A DNA stretch of 64,000 nt from Marinobacter sediminum (GTDB lineage: Bacteria > Pseudomonadota > Gammaproteobacteria > Pseudomonadales > Oleiphilaceae). Positions 52,782 to 61,829 of this stretch are shown one piece after another. Position 1 is the stretch's first letter; each line of letters begins with the position of its first letter. A model generated the notes under the pieces. It ran no database searches. It had not been told where the DNA came from and saw only the letters and a list, made by a program, of their open reading frames with translations. Where the stretch lies: contig NZ_JAGTWY010000001.1 of NCBI RefSeq assembly GCF_023657445.1, positions 1,736,001 through 1,800,000 of the forward strand. Reading direction: 5' to 3'. The position numbers and the translations under genes are program-made.

Positions 52782-54698
52782 ATGGCAGCAGCGAATCAGG
52801 ACAGCACCCGCCCGCAAAACACCCGCGCAATTATGACATTTCTACGGGAGCACGCGCCGTTTTCCAACATGGACGACGCCCATCTCGCCCATTTTGCCGA
52901 GCACGCGACGCTGCGATTCTTTGCCGACGGTGACGAGGTTCTGTCCCCTGATGAAGGCGTGGTCAAAAGATTCTACGTTGTAAAGCAGGGACGGATTCGT
53001 GGTGAACGTCACAATGAAAAGGAAGACAAACCGGAAACCACGTTTGAAATCAGCCTCGGTGAATGTTTCCCCCTCGCCGCTCTCATCGGTGAACGTCCAA
53101 CCCGAACGCTACACAGAGCAGCAGGCGATACCTTCTGTCTGAGTATCGAGCAGGACGCCTTTATCACCCTGTTTTCCGAGAGCGAGCCATTCCGGGATTT
53201 CTGCCTGCGTGGCGTGAGCAGTTTGCTGGACCAGGTAAACCAGCGAATTCAGTCCAACGCCATGGCATCCATCGGCTCCAGCAATACGCTCGATACACCG
53301 CTGGAGCGTTACGCGCTTCGCAACCCGATTGTGTGCTCTCCTGACCTGCCAGTACGAAAGGCGGTGGCGCGAATGCACGATAACAACTGCGGCAGCATCA
53401 TAATTACCGATGACAACCGGCACCCCACCGGGATATTTACCCTGCGTGACCTGCGCACTATGATTGCCGAGGAAAAGGGGCCACTGGACACACCCATCCA
53501 GCAGGTGATGACCAGGGACCCATGCCGCCTCCCCTCTCACGCTGACGCGTTCGAGGCGGCCATGTTGATGGCGGAGCATCACTTTGCGCACCTGTGTGTT
53601 GTCGACGATGACGACCGATTGATCGGCGTGGTGTCCGAACGCGATCTGTTCGCTCTGCAGCGGGTAGATCTGGTCAACCTTGCCCGCACCATTGGAACGG
53701 CAACTCACCTGCGCACCCTGGTCAGCCTTCGTTCAGATGTATCACGACTGGTCGACGCGATGCTTGCACACGGTGCGGACTCCGGTCAGGTGGTAAAAAT
53801 CATAACAACACTGAATGACGTGACTGTTCGGCGGGTATTGGAACTTAACATCAAGAAAAACGATCCGGGCATCCCCTTTACCTGGCTGACATTCGGCAGC
53901 GAAGGCCGGCAGGAACAAACCCTGTTGACCGATCAGGACAACGGGATTCTGTTCCAGACGCCGGAAGGAATGACGGCCGATCAGGTTCGTGAAAAGCTGC
54001 TGCCTTTCGCCCAGACGGTCAACAAGGAACTTGCCGAGTGCGGTTTTACTCTGTGCAAGGGCAACATCATGGCGAGCAACCCCAAACTCTGCCTCAGCGA
54101 CCGCGAGTGGGACGACTGGTTTATACGATTCATTGACGCATCCACCCCCCAAAATCTCGTTTATTCCTCCATTTTCCTGGATATGAGGTCTATTTTCGGA
54201 CCTACGGAGTCCCTCAAGGAGCTGCTCGACAAGGTTCTCACCCGAATTCGCAAGAATGCCCTGTTCCAGAAAATGCTCGCCGGTAATGCTTTCCAGCGGA
54301 AACCGCCACTTACGATGTTCCGTAACTTTCGCTATGTCAGCGATGGCAAGAAAAACGCACTGGACCTGAAGCGCCAGGGCCTGGCGCCATTTGTTGAGTC
54401 GGTCCGTGTTTTTGCCCTTGCTAACGGCGTAGGAGCGGCAAACACCCTTGAGCGCATGGACGAGCTGGCCCGCAAAGGCGTCTTTGATTCAAAGGATGCA
54501 AATGCATGGAAGGAGGCTTACAGCCTGATCCAGGCAATCCGGATGCGTTCCCATCAGGAAATGCTGAACCGCGGGGAGGAGTTGACCAACTACATAGATC
54601 CGGACGACCTGAACCCGCTCGACAGGCGGATCCTGCGGGAATCCTTCCGTCAGGCACAACGGCTGCAACAAAAACTGGAAGTCACCTACCAACTCTGA
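52782..54698 (+). CDS. DUF294 putative nucleotidyltransferase with cNMP-binding and CBS domains
   Basis: A 638-residue cytoplasmic signalling protein. Residues about 25-140 form a cyclic-nucleotide-binding-like domain (LRFFADGDEVLSPDEG to VNQRIQ). Residues about 177-290 are two CBS domains (VRKAVARMHDNNCGSIIITD, then FAHLCVVDDDDRLIGVVSERDL). Residues about 320-470 are a DUF294 nucleotidyltransferase-like domain with LTFGSEGRQEQTLLTDQDNG (GSxxR-EQ, D-x-D). The C-terminus is DUF294_C, helical. This resembles the GlnD-type uridylyltransferase core, but the substrate is unknown. It is followed by a DEDDh exonuclease and the DUF4212/symporter pair, an arrangement found in many proteobacteria and suggestive of carbon-uptake control. 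Confidence 0.9.
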   Translation: MAAANQDSTRPQNTRAIMTFLREHAPFSNMDDAHLAHFAEHATLRFFADGDEVLSPDEGVVKRFYVVKQGRIRGERHNEKEDKPETTFEISLGECFPLAALIGERPTRTLHRAAGDTFCLSIEQDAFITLFSESEPFRDFCLRGVSSLLDQVNQRIQSNAMASIGSSNTLDTPLERYALRNPIVCSPDLPVRKAVARMHDNNCGSIIITDDNRHPTGIFTLRDLRTMIAEEKGPLDTPIQQVMTRDPCRLPSHADAFEAAMLMAEHHFAHLCVVDDDDRLIGVVSERDLFALQRVDLVNLARTIGTATHLRTLVSLRSDVSRLVDAMLAHGADSGQVVKIITTLNDVTVRRVLELNIKKNDPGIPFTWLTFGSEGRQEQTLLTDQDNGILFQTPEGMTADQVREKLLPFAQTVNKELAECGFTLCKGNIMASNPKLCLSDREWDDWFIRFIDASTPQNLVYSSIFLDMRSIFGPTESLKELLDKVLTRIRKNALFQKMLAGNAFQRKPPLTMFRNFRYVSDGKKNALDLKRQGLAPFVESVRVFALANGVGAANTLERMDELARKGVFDSKDANAWKEAYSLIQAIRMRSHQEMLNRGEELTNYIDPDDLNPLDRRILRESFRQAQRLQQKLEVTYQL

Positions 54699-54714
54699 AG
54701 ACCGGACCTGAACC

Positions 54715-55422
54715 ATGCTGGAGCAAATCAAACAATGGATAGAACAGCGACGGGGCGGAAAAGTTGGCAGCCACGATCCCGACAATCTTCCACACCCCAA
54801 AACCCCGGGGGATCAGCTGCTGACGGAGTGTCGACTGATCGTGCTGGATCTTGAAACCACCGGGCTCAACCCTTCCAAAGACGAGGTCATCGCCATTGGT
54901 GCAGTTGCAATCTCCGGAGGCGTTATTCACCTTGACGACCAGTTTGATCTCGTCCTCAGGCGTCCAGACCTCGACATCAGCCAGACTGTACTGATTCATG
55001 GAATCGGCCCCGAGGCACTGACCCAGGGGCACGAAACAGAAGATGCCCTGCTTTATCTGCTGGAATGGATGAACGGAGATCCCGTACTGGCCTACCACTC
55101 CGACTTTGACCAGAAGTTTTTGGAAAAGACGCTCCGAAGCCAGTTGGGCTACTCACAACAGCATATCTGGATGGATGTTGCCGACCTGCTGCCTGCCTTT
55201 TTCCCCGACGCGAAAACCGGCGGAAAAGGACTGGACAACTGGGCTGACTTCTTTGGTCTGGAGGTCAGTGCGCGCCATCACGCGGCGGCGGATGCAATGG
55301 CGACCGCTGAGCTTACCCTGGTAGCTCTGAACAGGGCTCGAAAGGAAAGGGTAAAAACACTTCGGGAACTCAGCGACAAGCTTCGTTATCACCGGCGCCT
55401 GCAAAACATGCATCGATTTTGA
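54715..55422 (+). CDS. DEDDh 3'-5' exonuclease (DnaQ-like)
   Basis: A 235-residue exonuclease-fold protein. The catalytic residues are visible: Asp and Glu in LIVLDLETTGLNPSKDEVI (Exo I), Asp in VLAYHSDFDQKFLEKTL (Exo II), and His plus Asp in ARHHAAADAMATAEL (Exo III, DEDDh). It lacks a polymerase and is not the replicative epsilon subunit by length or context. It follows the DUF294 gene by 16 bases and is likely co-transcribed. The pairing is conserved in other gammaproteobacteria but the substrate is not known. Confidence 0.88.
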   Translation: MLEQIKQWIEQRRGGKVGSHDPDNLPHPKTPGDQLLTECRLIVLDLETTGLNPSKDEVIAIGAVAISGGVIHLDDQFDLVLRRPDLDISQTVLIHGIGPEALTQGHETEDALLYLLEWMNGDPVLAYHSDFDQKFLEKTLRSQLGYSQQHIWMDVADLLPAFFPDAKTGGKGLDNWADFFGLEVSARHHAAADAMATAELTLVALNRARKERVKTLRELSDKLRYHRRLQNMHRF

Positions 55423-55607
55423 CGGAAATCACAAATGGAGACCCGGGATGACCGGAAACAGCGGCAAATTACTGAGAATTAGACCTTTTGCCAATATCCA
55501 TAAATCGCTTGACAGGTAAAGTCGGACAGGACAACACGTCGGAATAACTATATGAATAATAATTTTTCTATCCGAAAAAACACATATAAAACCCACCCAA
55601 CCTCCAC

Positions 55608-55615
55608 AACAACAA
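55608..55615 (+). promoter_or_regulatory. AAYAAYAA (Crc/Hfq-type) motif at the DUF4212 ribosome site
   Basis: AACAACAA lies immediately before the Shine-Dalgarno AGGAG (55619-55623) of the DUF4212-symporter operon. It matches the AAYAAYAA sequence bound by Hfq with Crc in Pseudomonas to repress translation of secondary-carbon uptake genes. Function here is inferred. The 55423-55630 gap contains nothing else recognisable apart from a TTGACA at 55508-55513 without a convincing -10. Confidence 0.45.
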
Positions 55616-55630
55616 AACAGGAGTGAACCT

Positions 55631-55894
55631 ATGTCAGGTCATAGCTACGACGCTGAAAACTACTGGAAGGCGAATCTGCGCCTGATAGTCGGGAGCCTGG
55701 TCATCTGGGCCCTCGTTTCCTATGGTTTTGCCATTCTGCTTCGCCCGATGCTTGCCGGCATTCCGGTCGGGGGTACTGATCTGGGCTTCTGGTTCGCCCA
55801 GCAGGGCTCCATCCTTACGTTCATCGCCCTGATTTTTCACTATGCATGGCGCATGAATAAGATCGACGAAAAATTCGGCGTGCACGAGGAGTAA
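55631..55894 (+). CDS. DUF4212 domain-containing symporter small subunit
   Basis: An 87-residue membrane protein with two hydrophobic helices (LIVGSLVIWALVSYGFAILL and FAQQGSILTFIALIFHYAW). DUF4212 proteins are always found next to a large sodium:solute symporter, as here, and are thought to be its small subunit. AGGAG lies 8 bases before the ATG. The symporter gene begins 6 bases after its stop. Confidence 0.9.
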   Translation: MSGHSYDAENYWKANLRLIVGSLVIWALVSYGFAILLRPMLAGIPVGGTDLGFWFAQQGSILTFIALIFHYAWRMNKIDEKFGVHEE

Positions 55895-55900
55895 GAACGA

Positions 55901-57667
55901 ATGAGCCAATTTGCAATTAACCTCATCTTCGTAGGGGCCTCTTTCCTCCTCTACATCGGTATTGCTGTCTGGGCGAAAGCCGGCAGTACCAAGGACTTCT
56001 ACGTTGCCGGCGGCGGCGTTCACCCGATCACCAACGGTATGGCGATCGGTGCAGACTGGATGTCAGCGGCATCTTTCATCTCCATGGCGGGCCTGATTGC
56101 CGCTGGTGGTTATGCCAACTCCACCTTCCTGATGGGTTGGACCGGTGGCTACGTGCTTCTGGCGATGCTGCTGGCTCCGTACCTGCGGAAGTTCGGCAAG
56201 TTCACCGTCCCGGAGTTCATCGGCGACCGTTTCTACAGCAGGAACGCCCGTCTGGTGGCCGTTGTCTGCCTGATCGTAGCGTCTATAACCTACGTAATCG
56301 GCCAGATGGCAGGCGCCGGTGTGGCCTTCTCACGCTTCCTCGAAGTTGACTCCACCATGGGTCTGATCATTGCTGCGGTTGTGGTCTTCATCTACTCCGT
56401 ACTTGGCGGCATGAAAGGCATCACCTACACCCAGGTAGCCCAGTATTGCGTCCTGATCGTCGCCTACACCATTCCGGCGGTATTCATTTCCTTCCAACTG
56501 ACAGGCAATCCTGTTCCTGGCCTCGGCCTGTTCTCCACCCACGTGGATTCTGGCCTACCACTGCTCACCAAGCTGAACCAGGTCATCACTGATCTCGGCT
56601 TCAACGAGTACACTGCCGATGTGGACAATAAACTGAACATGGTTCTGTTTACCCTGTCCCTGATGATCGGTACCGCGGGTCTGCCGCACGTCATCATTCG
56701 CTTCTTCACCGTGCCGAAGGTTGCCGACGCTCGCTGGTCAGCTGGCTGGGCCCTGGTTTTCATCGCCCTGCTGTACCTGACTGCGCCTGCTGTTGCGTCC
56801 ATGGCTCGACTGAACCTGATGACAACCATCTACCCGGACGGCACTGCTTCTGCGCCGATCCAGTACGATGAGCGTCCAACCTGGGTGAAAGAGTGGGAAG
56901 TGACTGGTCTGATTCAGTTCACCGACAAGAACGAAGACGGTCGCATCCAGCTGTACAACGACAGCGAGGCCTTCGCACCACAGGCTGAGGCACGGGGCTG
57001 GAAAGGCAACGAGCTGGTCGTTAACCGGGACATCCTGGTACTGGCTAACCCGGAAATCGCCAACCTACCCGGCTGGGTCATCGGTCTGATCGCGGCAGGC
57101 GGCCTCGCCGCAGCACTGTCCACAGCGGCTGGTCTGTTGCTGGCGATATCCTCTGCGGTGAGCCATGACTTGATCAAGGGGTCGATCAACCCGAACATTT
57201 CGGAGAAAGGCGAGTTGCTGGCAGCCCGTATTTCAATGTCGGTAGCCATCGTCGTTGCCACTTGGCTCGGGGCTAACCCTCCAGGCTTTGCGGCACAGGT
57301 CGTTGCACTGGCATTTGGTATTGCCGCGGCCTCCCTGTTCCCGGCGCTGATGATGGGCATCTTCTCCAAACGGGTTAACAACGTCGGTGCGATTGCCGGC
57401 ATGCTGACCGGTCTGGCCTTCACCCTGGCGTACATTTTCGTGTACAAGGGCTGGCTGTTCATCCCTGGCACCAACAACCTGGCAGACATCCCGGCAAACT
57501 GGGTACTGGGTATCTCCCCGCTGTCCATCGGTGCGGTTGGTGCAATCGTCAACTTTGCGGTAGCCTTCGCTGTATCCAACGCAACTGAAGAACCGCCCGT
57601 TGAGATTCAGGAGCTGGTTGAAAGCGTCCGTTACCCACGCGGTTCCGGTACGGCTCAAGACCACTAA
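55901..57667 (+). CDS. Sodium:solute symporter family protein, acetate-permease-like
   Basis: A 588-residue permease of the SSS family, close to the ActP/VC2705-type transporters that work with DUF4212 proteins and take up acetate or similar small acids. About 13 membrane helices are visible. The family signature stretches FYVAGGGVHPITNGMAIGADWMSAASFI (in part), RFFTVPKVADAR and GLAAALSTAAGLLLAISSAVSHDL are present. A soluble insertion between helices contains DKNEDGRI (residues 342-349), an EF-hand-like calcium loop pattern. GAGGAG precedes the ATG. The substrate is inferred from the family and from the neighbouring CrbS-like sensor. Confidence 0.9.
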   Translation: MSQFAINLIFVGASFLLYIGIAVWAKAGSTKDFYVAGGGVHPITNGMAIGADWMSAASFISMAGLIAAGGYANSTFLMGWTGGYVLLAMLLAPYLRKFGKFTVPEFIGDRFYSRNARLVAVVCLIVASITYVIGQMAGAGVAFSRFLEVDSTMGLIIAAVVVFIYSVLGGMKGITYTQVAQYCVLIVAYTIPAVFISFQLTGNPVPGLGLFSTHVDSGLPLLTKLNQVITDLGFNEYTADVDNKLNMVLFTLSLMIGTAGLPHVIIRFFTVPKVADARWSAGWALVFIALLYLTAPAVASMARLNLMTTIYPDGTASAPIQYDERPTWVKEWEVTGLIQFTDKNEDGRIQLYNDSEAFAPQAEARGWKGNELVVNRDILVLANPEIANLPGWVIGLIAAGGLAAALSTAAGLLLAISSAVSHDLIKGSINPNISEKGELLAARISMSVAIVVATWLGANPPGFAAQVVALAFGIAAASLFPALMMGIFSKRVNNVGAIAGMLTGLAFTLAYIFVYKGWLFIPGTNNLADIPANWVLGISPLSIGAVGAIVNFAVAFAVSNATEEPPVEIQELVESVRYPRGSGTAQDH

Positions 57668-57708
57668 GCAAAAAACCGACCTGATTCATTGAATTGACAG
57701 GTTGTACT

Positions 57709-57745
57709 GAACGGGCTTCCTCAATGAGGGAGCCCGTTCTTTTTT
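57709..57745 (+). terminator. Intrinsic terminator after the symporter gene
   Basis: GAACGGGCT (57709-57717) pairs with AGCCCGTTC (57731-57739), with an inner CCTC/GAGG extension, followed by TTTTTT. Clear Rho-independent form on the plus strand; it separates the permease operon from the next gene. Confidence 0.88.
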
Positions 57746-57759
57746 GAGGAAAGAGATTT

Positions 57760-58266
57760 ATGTTCTGGACGTTTGTCGCCACCGTATTCTGCGGACTTGG
57801 AGCTGCCGGTATTGCTCTGGGCATCCGCACTGCCACCCGCAATAAAGCCCCAAAGTGGATAATCCCGGTATTCGCCGGTGCCGGTATGCTCGGTTACCTG
57901 ATTCACGGTGAGTACACCTGGTACGATCACAAGCAAGCCCAACTGCCCGAGGAGGCAATCGTTGTTGATACCGAGAGGGATGGCATCCTATGGCGCCCCT
58001 GGACCTTTGCCTTCCCCTATGTAACCGCGTTCTCCACTGTCGATACAAAAAGCATAAGTTACGATACCGGGAATCCGGACGTGGTACGGTTTACGCTTTA
58101 TCGGTTTGAACAGAAGGTGGCGGATGCAGTATCCCACCGGATCCATATCCTGAATTGCCAAACCCGGGAACTGGTACCTCTGGGTTCGGACGGTACGCCC
58201 CGAGTCGACAATATGAAAACGCTTAACAACGGTGACGCGCTGCTGAATACAGTCTGCACTGGGTAA
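57760..58266 (+). CDS. Conserved membrane protein of unknown function
   Basis: A 168-residue protein I do not recognise as a named family. It has an N-terminal membrane helix (FVATVFCGLGAAGIALGI), a second short hydrophobic segment (IIPVFAGAGMLGYLIHG), and a soluble C-terminal part of about 110 residues with scattered aromatic and acidic residues (ILWRPWTFAFPYVTAFSTV). A GAGGAAAG ribosome site precedes the ATG. It lies between the symporter terminator and the CrbS-like sensor, so it may belong to the same acetate-response group. Function unknown. Confidence 0.75.
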   Translation: MFWTFVATVFCGLGAAGIALGIRTATRNKAPKWIIPVFAGAGMLGYLIHGEYTWYDHKQAQLPEEAIVVDTERDGILWRPWTFAFPYVTAFSTVDTKSISYDTGNPDVVRFTLYRFEQKVADAVSHRIHILNCQTRELVPLGSDGTPRVDNMKTLNNGDALLNTVCTG

Positions 58267-58310
58267 TAAACAGGTAGCAGACCGCCCGGACCAAACGGAA
58301 GTGCTCTTAT

Positions 58311-61300
58311 ATGATTAGTGCCTGGCTGCTGGTTTTAATATCCATCACCTATATTTCGGTCCTGTTTGTCATCGCCTGGGCCGGTGACAAACATCCCGGA
58401 CTCTACAAGCGCCGATTGGCGCGCACTCATATTTACGCGCTCTCTCTGGCGGTCTACTTCACCTCCTGGACCTTTTATGGAGCCGTTGGGCGGGCAACCC
58501 AGGAAGGGCTGGGCTTTTTACCGATTTATCTGGGGCCGCTACTGGTCTTCCTCTTCGGCGCCCCCCTGCTCCGCCGCATCATTTACATCAGTAAACGAAA
58601 CAACAGTACCTCCATAGCGGACTTTATTGCCTCCCGTTACGGCAAATCCCAGCTGCTGGCAGCCATGGTTTCGACGTTCGCCCTGATCGGCAGCGTTCCC
58701 TACATTGCCCTTCAACTGAAGGCGATCTCCATGGGGTTTAACGTGCTCTCCGAATCCGGCACCGGCTATCAGGAGCTCAGCTCCGCCGCATGGAAGGACT
58801 CTGCATGGTACATAACCCTTGCACTCGCAGTGTTCACCGTTCTGTTTGGTACTCGCCACCTGGAGTCCACCGAACACCACCGGGGCATGATTCAGGCTGT
58901 TGCCTTTGAATCTCTGATCAAGCTGGTTGCCTTTATAGCGGTCGGGCTGTTTGTGGGTTACGGGCTCTATAGCGGTTTTGGTGACCTGTTAAACCGGGCA
59001 CGGGATGCCGATCTTATTGGCACCCTCACCACCGACGGCCTGCAAGCACCGGCATTCATTACACAGACTCTTGTGGCCATGCTGGCAATCATCTGCCTGC
59101 CGCGACAATTCCATGTCATGGTCGTCGAGAATACCGACCACCGGGACTTCGAGGTTGCCCGGTGGGCAATGCCCATCTACCTGATCGTTGCCAGCGCTTT
59201 TGTGCTTCCGATTGCAGCGGCCGGCCTTCTGGCCCCCCAGGGAGTAGACGGTAATCCGGATATCCTCATCCTGCAGCTGCCGATCATGGCCGGTGAGAAA
59301 TGGCTTGCTATCCTGGCGTTCCTTGGTGGCGGCTCAGCCGCTGCGGCAATGGTTATTGTCTGCTCGGTCGCTATCGCAACCATGGTCAGCAACGAAATCA
59401 TCATGCCGGCGCTGCTGAAGTTCTTCCGCCCGCGAATGAACCGTCGCACCGATCTCAGCTATCTGTTGTTAAGTATCCGTCGAGTCGCCATCTTCGTGGT
59501 GCTTCTCACTGCCTACGGCTTTTACCGGATGGCCGGTGAGGATTACAGCCTGACGGCCTTTGGTCTACTCTCCTTTGCCGCTGCCGCCCAGTTTGGCCCA
59601 GCCCTGGTCGGCGGCATTATCTGGCGCAGAGGCAACTATATGGGCGCAGTCTGGGGTCTGGGCCTCGGCTTCCTGATGTGGTGCTACACGCTGCTGCTAC
59701 CAGCGCTGGCAAGCACCGGCTGGGTCACGGACACCCTTATCAATCAGGGGCTCTGGGGATTGGGCTGGACTCGCCCGACCGCCCTCTTCGGTTCCGATCT
59801 GGACCAGATCAGTCATGGCATTATCTGGAGCCTTGGCATCAACACCCTGACCTACATCGTCTTGTCGATGCTGACACGCCAGCGGGTGCGGGAGAAAATC
59901 CAGATTGCGTCCTTCTTCCACGACCCACAGCCCCGAGCCGAAACGACACAGCATCAAAGCTGGCAGGGCGAGATTCTGACATCCGACCTGCAGGCACTGG
60001 CTGATCGCTTCATGGGCGAGGAACGCTCAGAAACCATTTTCCGTAACTACGAGCGGCGTAACGCTATTCGCCTGCATCCGCATCGGCCTGCGTCAGCACA
60101 CCTGATGAAGTACATCGAACGCCAGCTCGCGTCCGTGATTGGTGCGTCAACCGCGCGGGTGGTCCTGGAGTCCACGCTGACCGGTCGCGATATGCAGATT
60201 GAGGACGTCGTCAGTATTGTCGACGAAGCCTCCCAGGCCATGACCTTCAGCCGGGAGCTACTGCAATCGGCGATCGAGAACATCAGTCTCGGCGTTTCGG
60301 TCGTTAACCACCAACAGCAACTGGTGGTCTGGAACCATCGCTATCTTGAGCAGTTCACCTATCCCAAGGGCTTTGTACGTGTCGGCCGTCCGGTAGAGGA
60401 TCTGATGCGATACAACCTGACCAATGCAAATCTCTCAGCCCGCCGCATCGACGATATCATTGTTGACCGCTGTACCAGCATGCGCGAGGGCAAGCCCATG
60501 TCCTATGAACGCCAGAGGCCCGACGGCACGGTTCTCAGGATCGATGGCAGCCCCATCCCTGGCGGAGGCTATGTCACCACGTTCCAGGACATCACGGCCA
60601 TGCGCCGTACCGAGCAGGCGCTCAAGGAAACCAATATCTACCTGGAACAACGGGTGAAAGAGCGGACCCAGGAGCTGCAGGTCATCAACGAGCAGATGCT
60701 CAAGGCCAAATCCGTGGCAGAACAGGCAAACCAGAGCAAAACCCGCTTTCTGGCCTCTGCCAGCCACGATCTGCTGCAGCCGTTAAATGCCGCTCGCCTG
60801 TTTACGTCAGCACTGGCCGGCAAAGCCTCAGACGGCGAAATGAAGGACCTGGTAGACCATATCGACAGCTCCCTCGGAGCCGCGGAAGAAATCATCAGTA
60901 CCTTGCTGGATATATCCAAACTGGATGCCGGCGCTCTGGAGCCGGACATCGGCGTTTTCCCGATTAACGATATCCTTCGCCACCTCGCCACGGATTTCTC
61001 CGCTATAGCCAAGGATCAGGGGCTCGATTTACACGTAGTGCCAAGCACCTCGTGGGTACGCTCTGACTCCAAACTGTTACGCCGAGTGGTACAGAATTTC
61101 CTCTCCAATGCCATTCGCTATACGCCAAAGGGCAAGATCCTCCTCGGCTGCCGGCGTCTCAAGGGCTATATCCGTATTGAAGTCTGGGATACTGGCCCCG
61201 GTATCCCGGAGGATCAGCTCGCCCATATCTTTGAGGAGTTTCGACGCTTCCAGCACGGCAGGGACAAAAAGGGGCTCGGACTGGGCCTGGCCATTGTCGA

Positions 61301-61829
61301 CCGGATCAGTGGCATGCTGAACCATCCCGTCACGGTGCACTCCATCCAGGATCGTGGCAGCGTTTTCGGTATTACCGTACCTGTGGCTGCGCCCGAGCAG
61401 AACCAGATCGCCGCTAACAAACCCTCTACCGGTTCACGCCGGGTATCCAGCCTCGGGGGATTACACGTGCTGTGCATTGATAACGACCCGGCCATCCTGC
61501 ATGGCATGGTCGCCTTACTGGGCAACTGGCAATGTGATGTGACTGCCGCAGAAAGTCTGGACGATGCAATGCAGAAACTGGAAGGCCGCAAGCCCGATAT
61601 TATGCTGGCTGATTACCAGCTGGATGATAACAAGAACGGTCTGGACGCCATGGACAATATTCGCGCTAACATCAGCAATGATATTCCAGGCATTCTTATT
61701 ACCGGGTACATGGCTCCCGAGGTTCGCGAAGATGCGGTTGCCAGGGCCTACCACATTCTTTACAAGCCAGTGAAGCCTGCCGCTCTGCGGGCACTGGTCA
61801 ACAAGCTACTGAAGCAGAAGCGCTCATGA
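58311..61829 (+). CDS. Sodium symporter-type hybrid sensor histidine kinase, CrbS/MxtR-like
   Basis: An 1172-residue sensor. Residues 1 to about 520 form an SSS-family membrane domain of some 13 helices. Residues about 650-765 are a PAS domain (AIENISLGVSVVNHQQQLVV). A coiled coil (YLEQRVKERTQELQVINEQ) leads to a kinase with FLASASHDLLQPLNAARLF (His819) and ATP-site boxes QNFLSNAIRYTP, WDTGPGIPEDQL and GLGLGLAIVDRI. A C-terminal receiver has LADYQLDD (Asp1101) and YKPVKPAALRAL. This layout matches CrbS of Vibrio and MxtR of Pseudomonas, which control acetate use. Its stop overlaps the next gene (ATGA). The usual LuxR-type partner (CrbR/ErdR) is not seen in the window. Confidence 0.9.
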   Translation: MISAWLLVLISITYISVLFVIAWAGDKHPGLYKRRLARTHIYALSLAVYFTSWTFYGAVGRATQEGLGFLPIYLGPLLVFLFGAPLLRRIIYISKRNNSTSIADFIASRYGKSQLLAAMVSTFALIGSVPYIALQLKAISMGFNVLSESGTGYQELSSAAWKDSAWYITLALAVFTVLFGTRHLESTEHHRGMIQAVAFESLIKLVAFIAVGLFVGYGLYSGFGDLLNRARDADLIGTLTTDGLQAPAFITQTLVAMLAIICLPRQFHVMVVENTDHRDFEVARWAMPIYLIVASAFVLPIAAAGLLAPQGVDGNPDILILQLPIMAGEKWLAILAFLGGGSAAAAMVIVCSVAIATMVSNEIIMPALLKFFRPRMNRRTDLSYLLLSIRRVAIFVVLLTAYGFYRMAGEDYSLTAFGLLSFAAAAQFGPALVGGIIWRRGNYMGAVWGLGLGFLMWCYTLLLPALASTGWVTDTLINQGLWGLGWTRPTALFGSDLDQISHGIIWSLGINTLTYIVLSMLTRQRVREKIQIASFFHDPQPRAETTQHQSWQGEILTSDLQALADRFMGEERSETIFRNYERRNAIRLHPHRPASAHLMKYIERQLASVIGASTARVVLESTLTGRDMQIEDVVSIVDEASQAMTFSRELLQSAIENISLGVSVVNHQQQLVVWNHRYLEQFTYPKGFVRVGRPVEDLMRYNLTNANLSARRIDDIIVDRCTSMREGKPMSYERQRPDGTVLRIDGSPIPGGGYVTTFQDITAMRRTEQALKETNIYLEQRVKERTQELQVINEQMLKAKSVAEQANQSKTRFLASASHDLLQPLNAARLFTSALAGKASDGEMKDLVDHIDSSLGAAEEIISTLLDISKLDAGALEPDIGVFPINDILRHLATDFSAIAKDQGLDLHVVPSTSWVRSDSKLLRRVVQNFLSNAIRYTPKGKILLGCRRLKGYIRIEVWDTGPGIPEDQLAHIFEEFRRFQHGRDKKGLGLGLAIVDRISGMLNHPVTVHSIQDRGSVFGITVPVAAPEQNQIAANKPSTGSRRVSSLGGLHVLCIDNDPAILHGMVALLGNWQCDVTAAESLDDAMQKLEGRKPDIMLADYQLDDNKNGLDAMDNIRANISNDIPGILITGYMAPEVREDAVARAYHILYKPVKPAALRALVNKLLKQKRS

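Noticed and set aside
55448..55519. 23-codon ORF upstream of the DUF4212 gene
   Set aside because: Weak ribosome site and no conserved pattern; probably chance.
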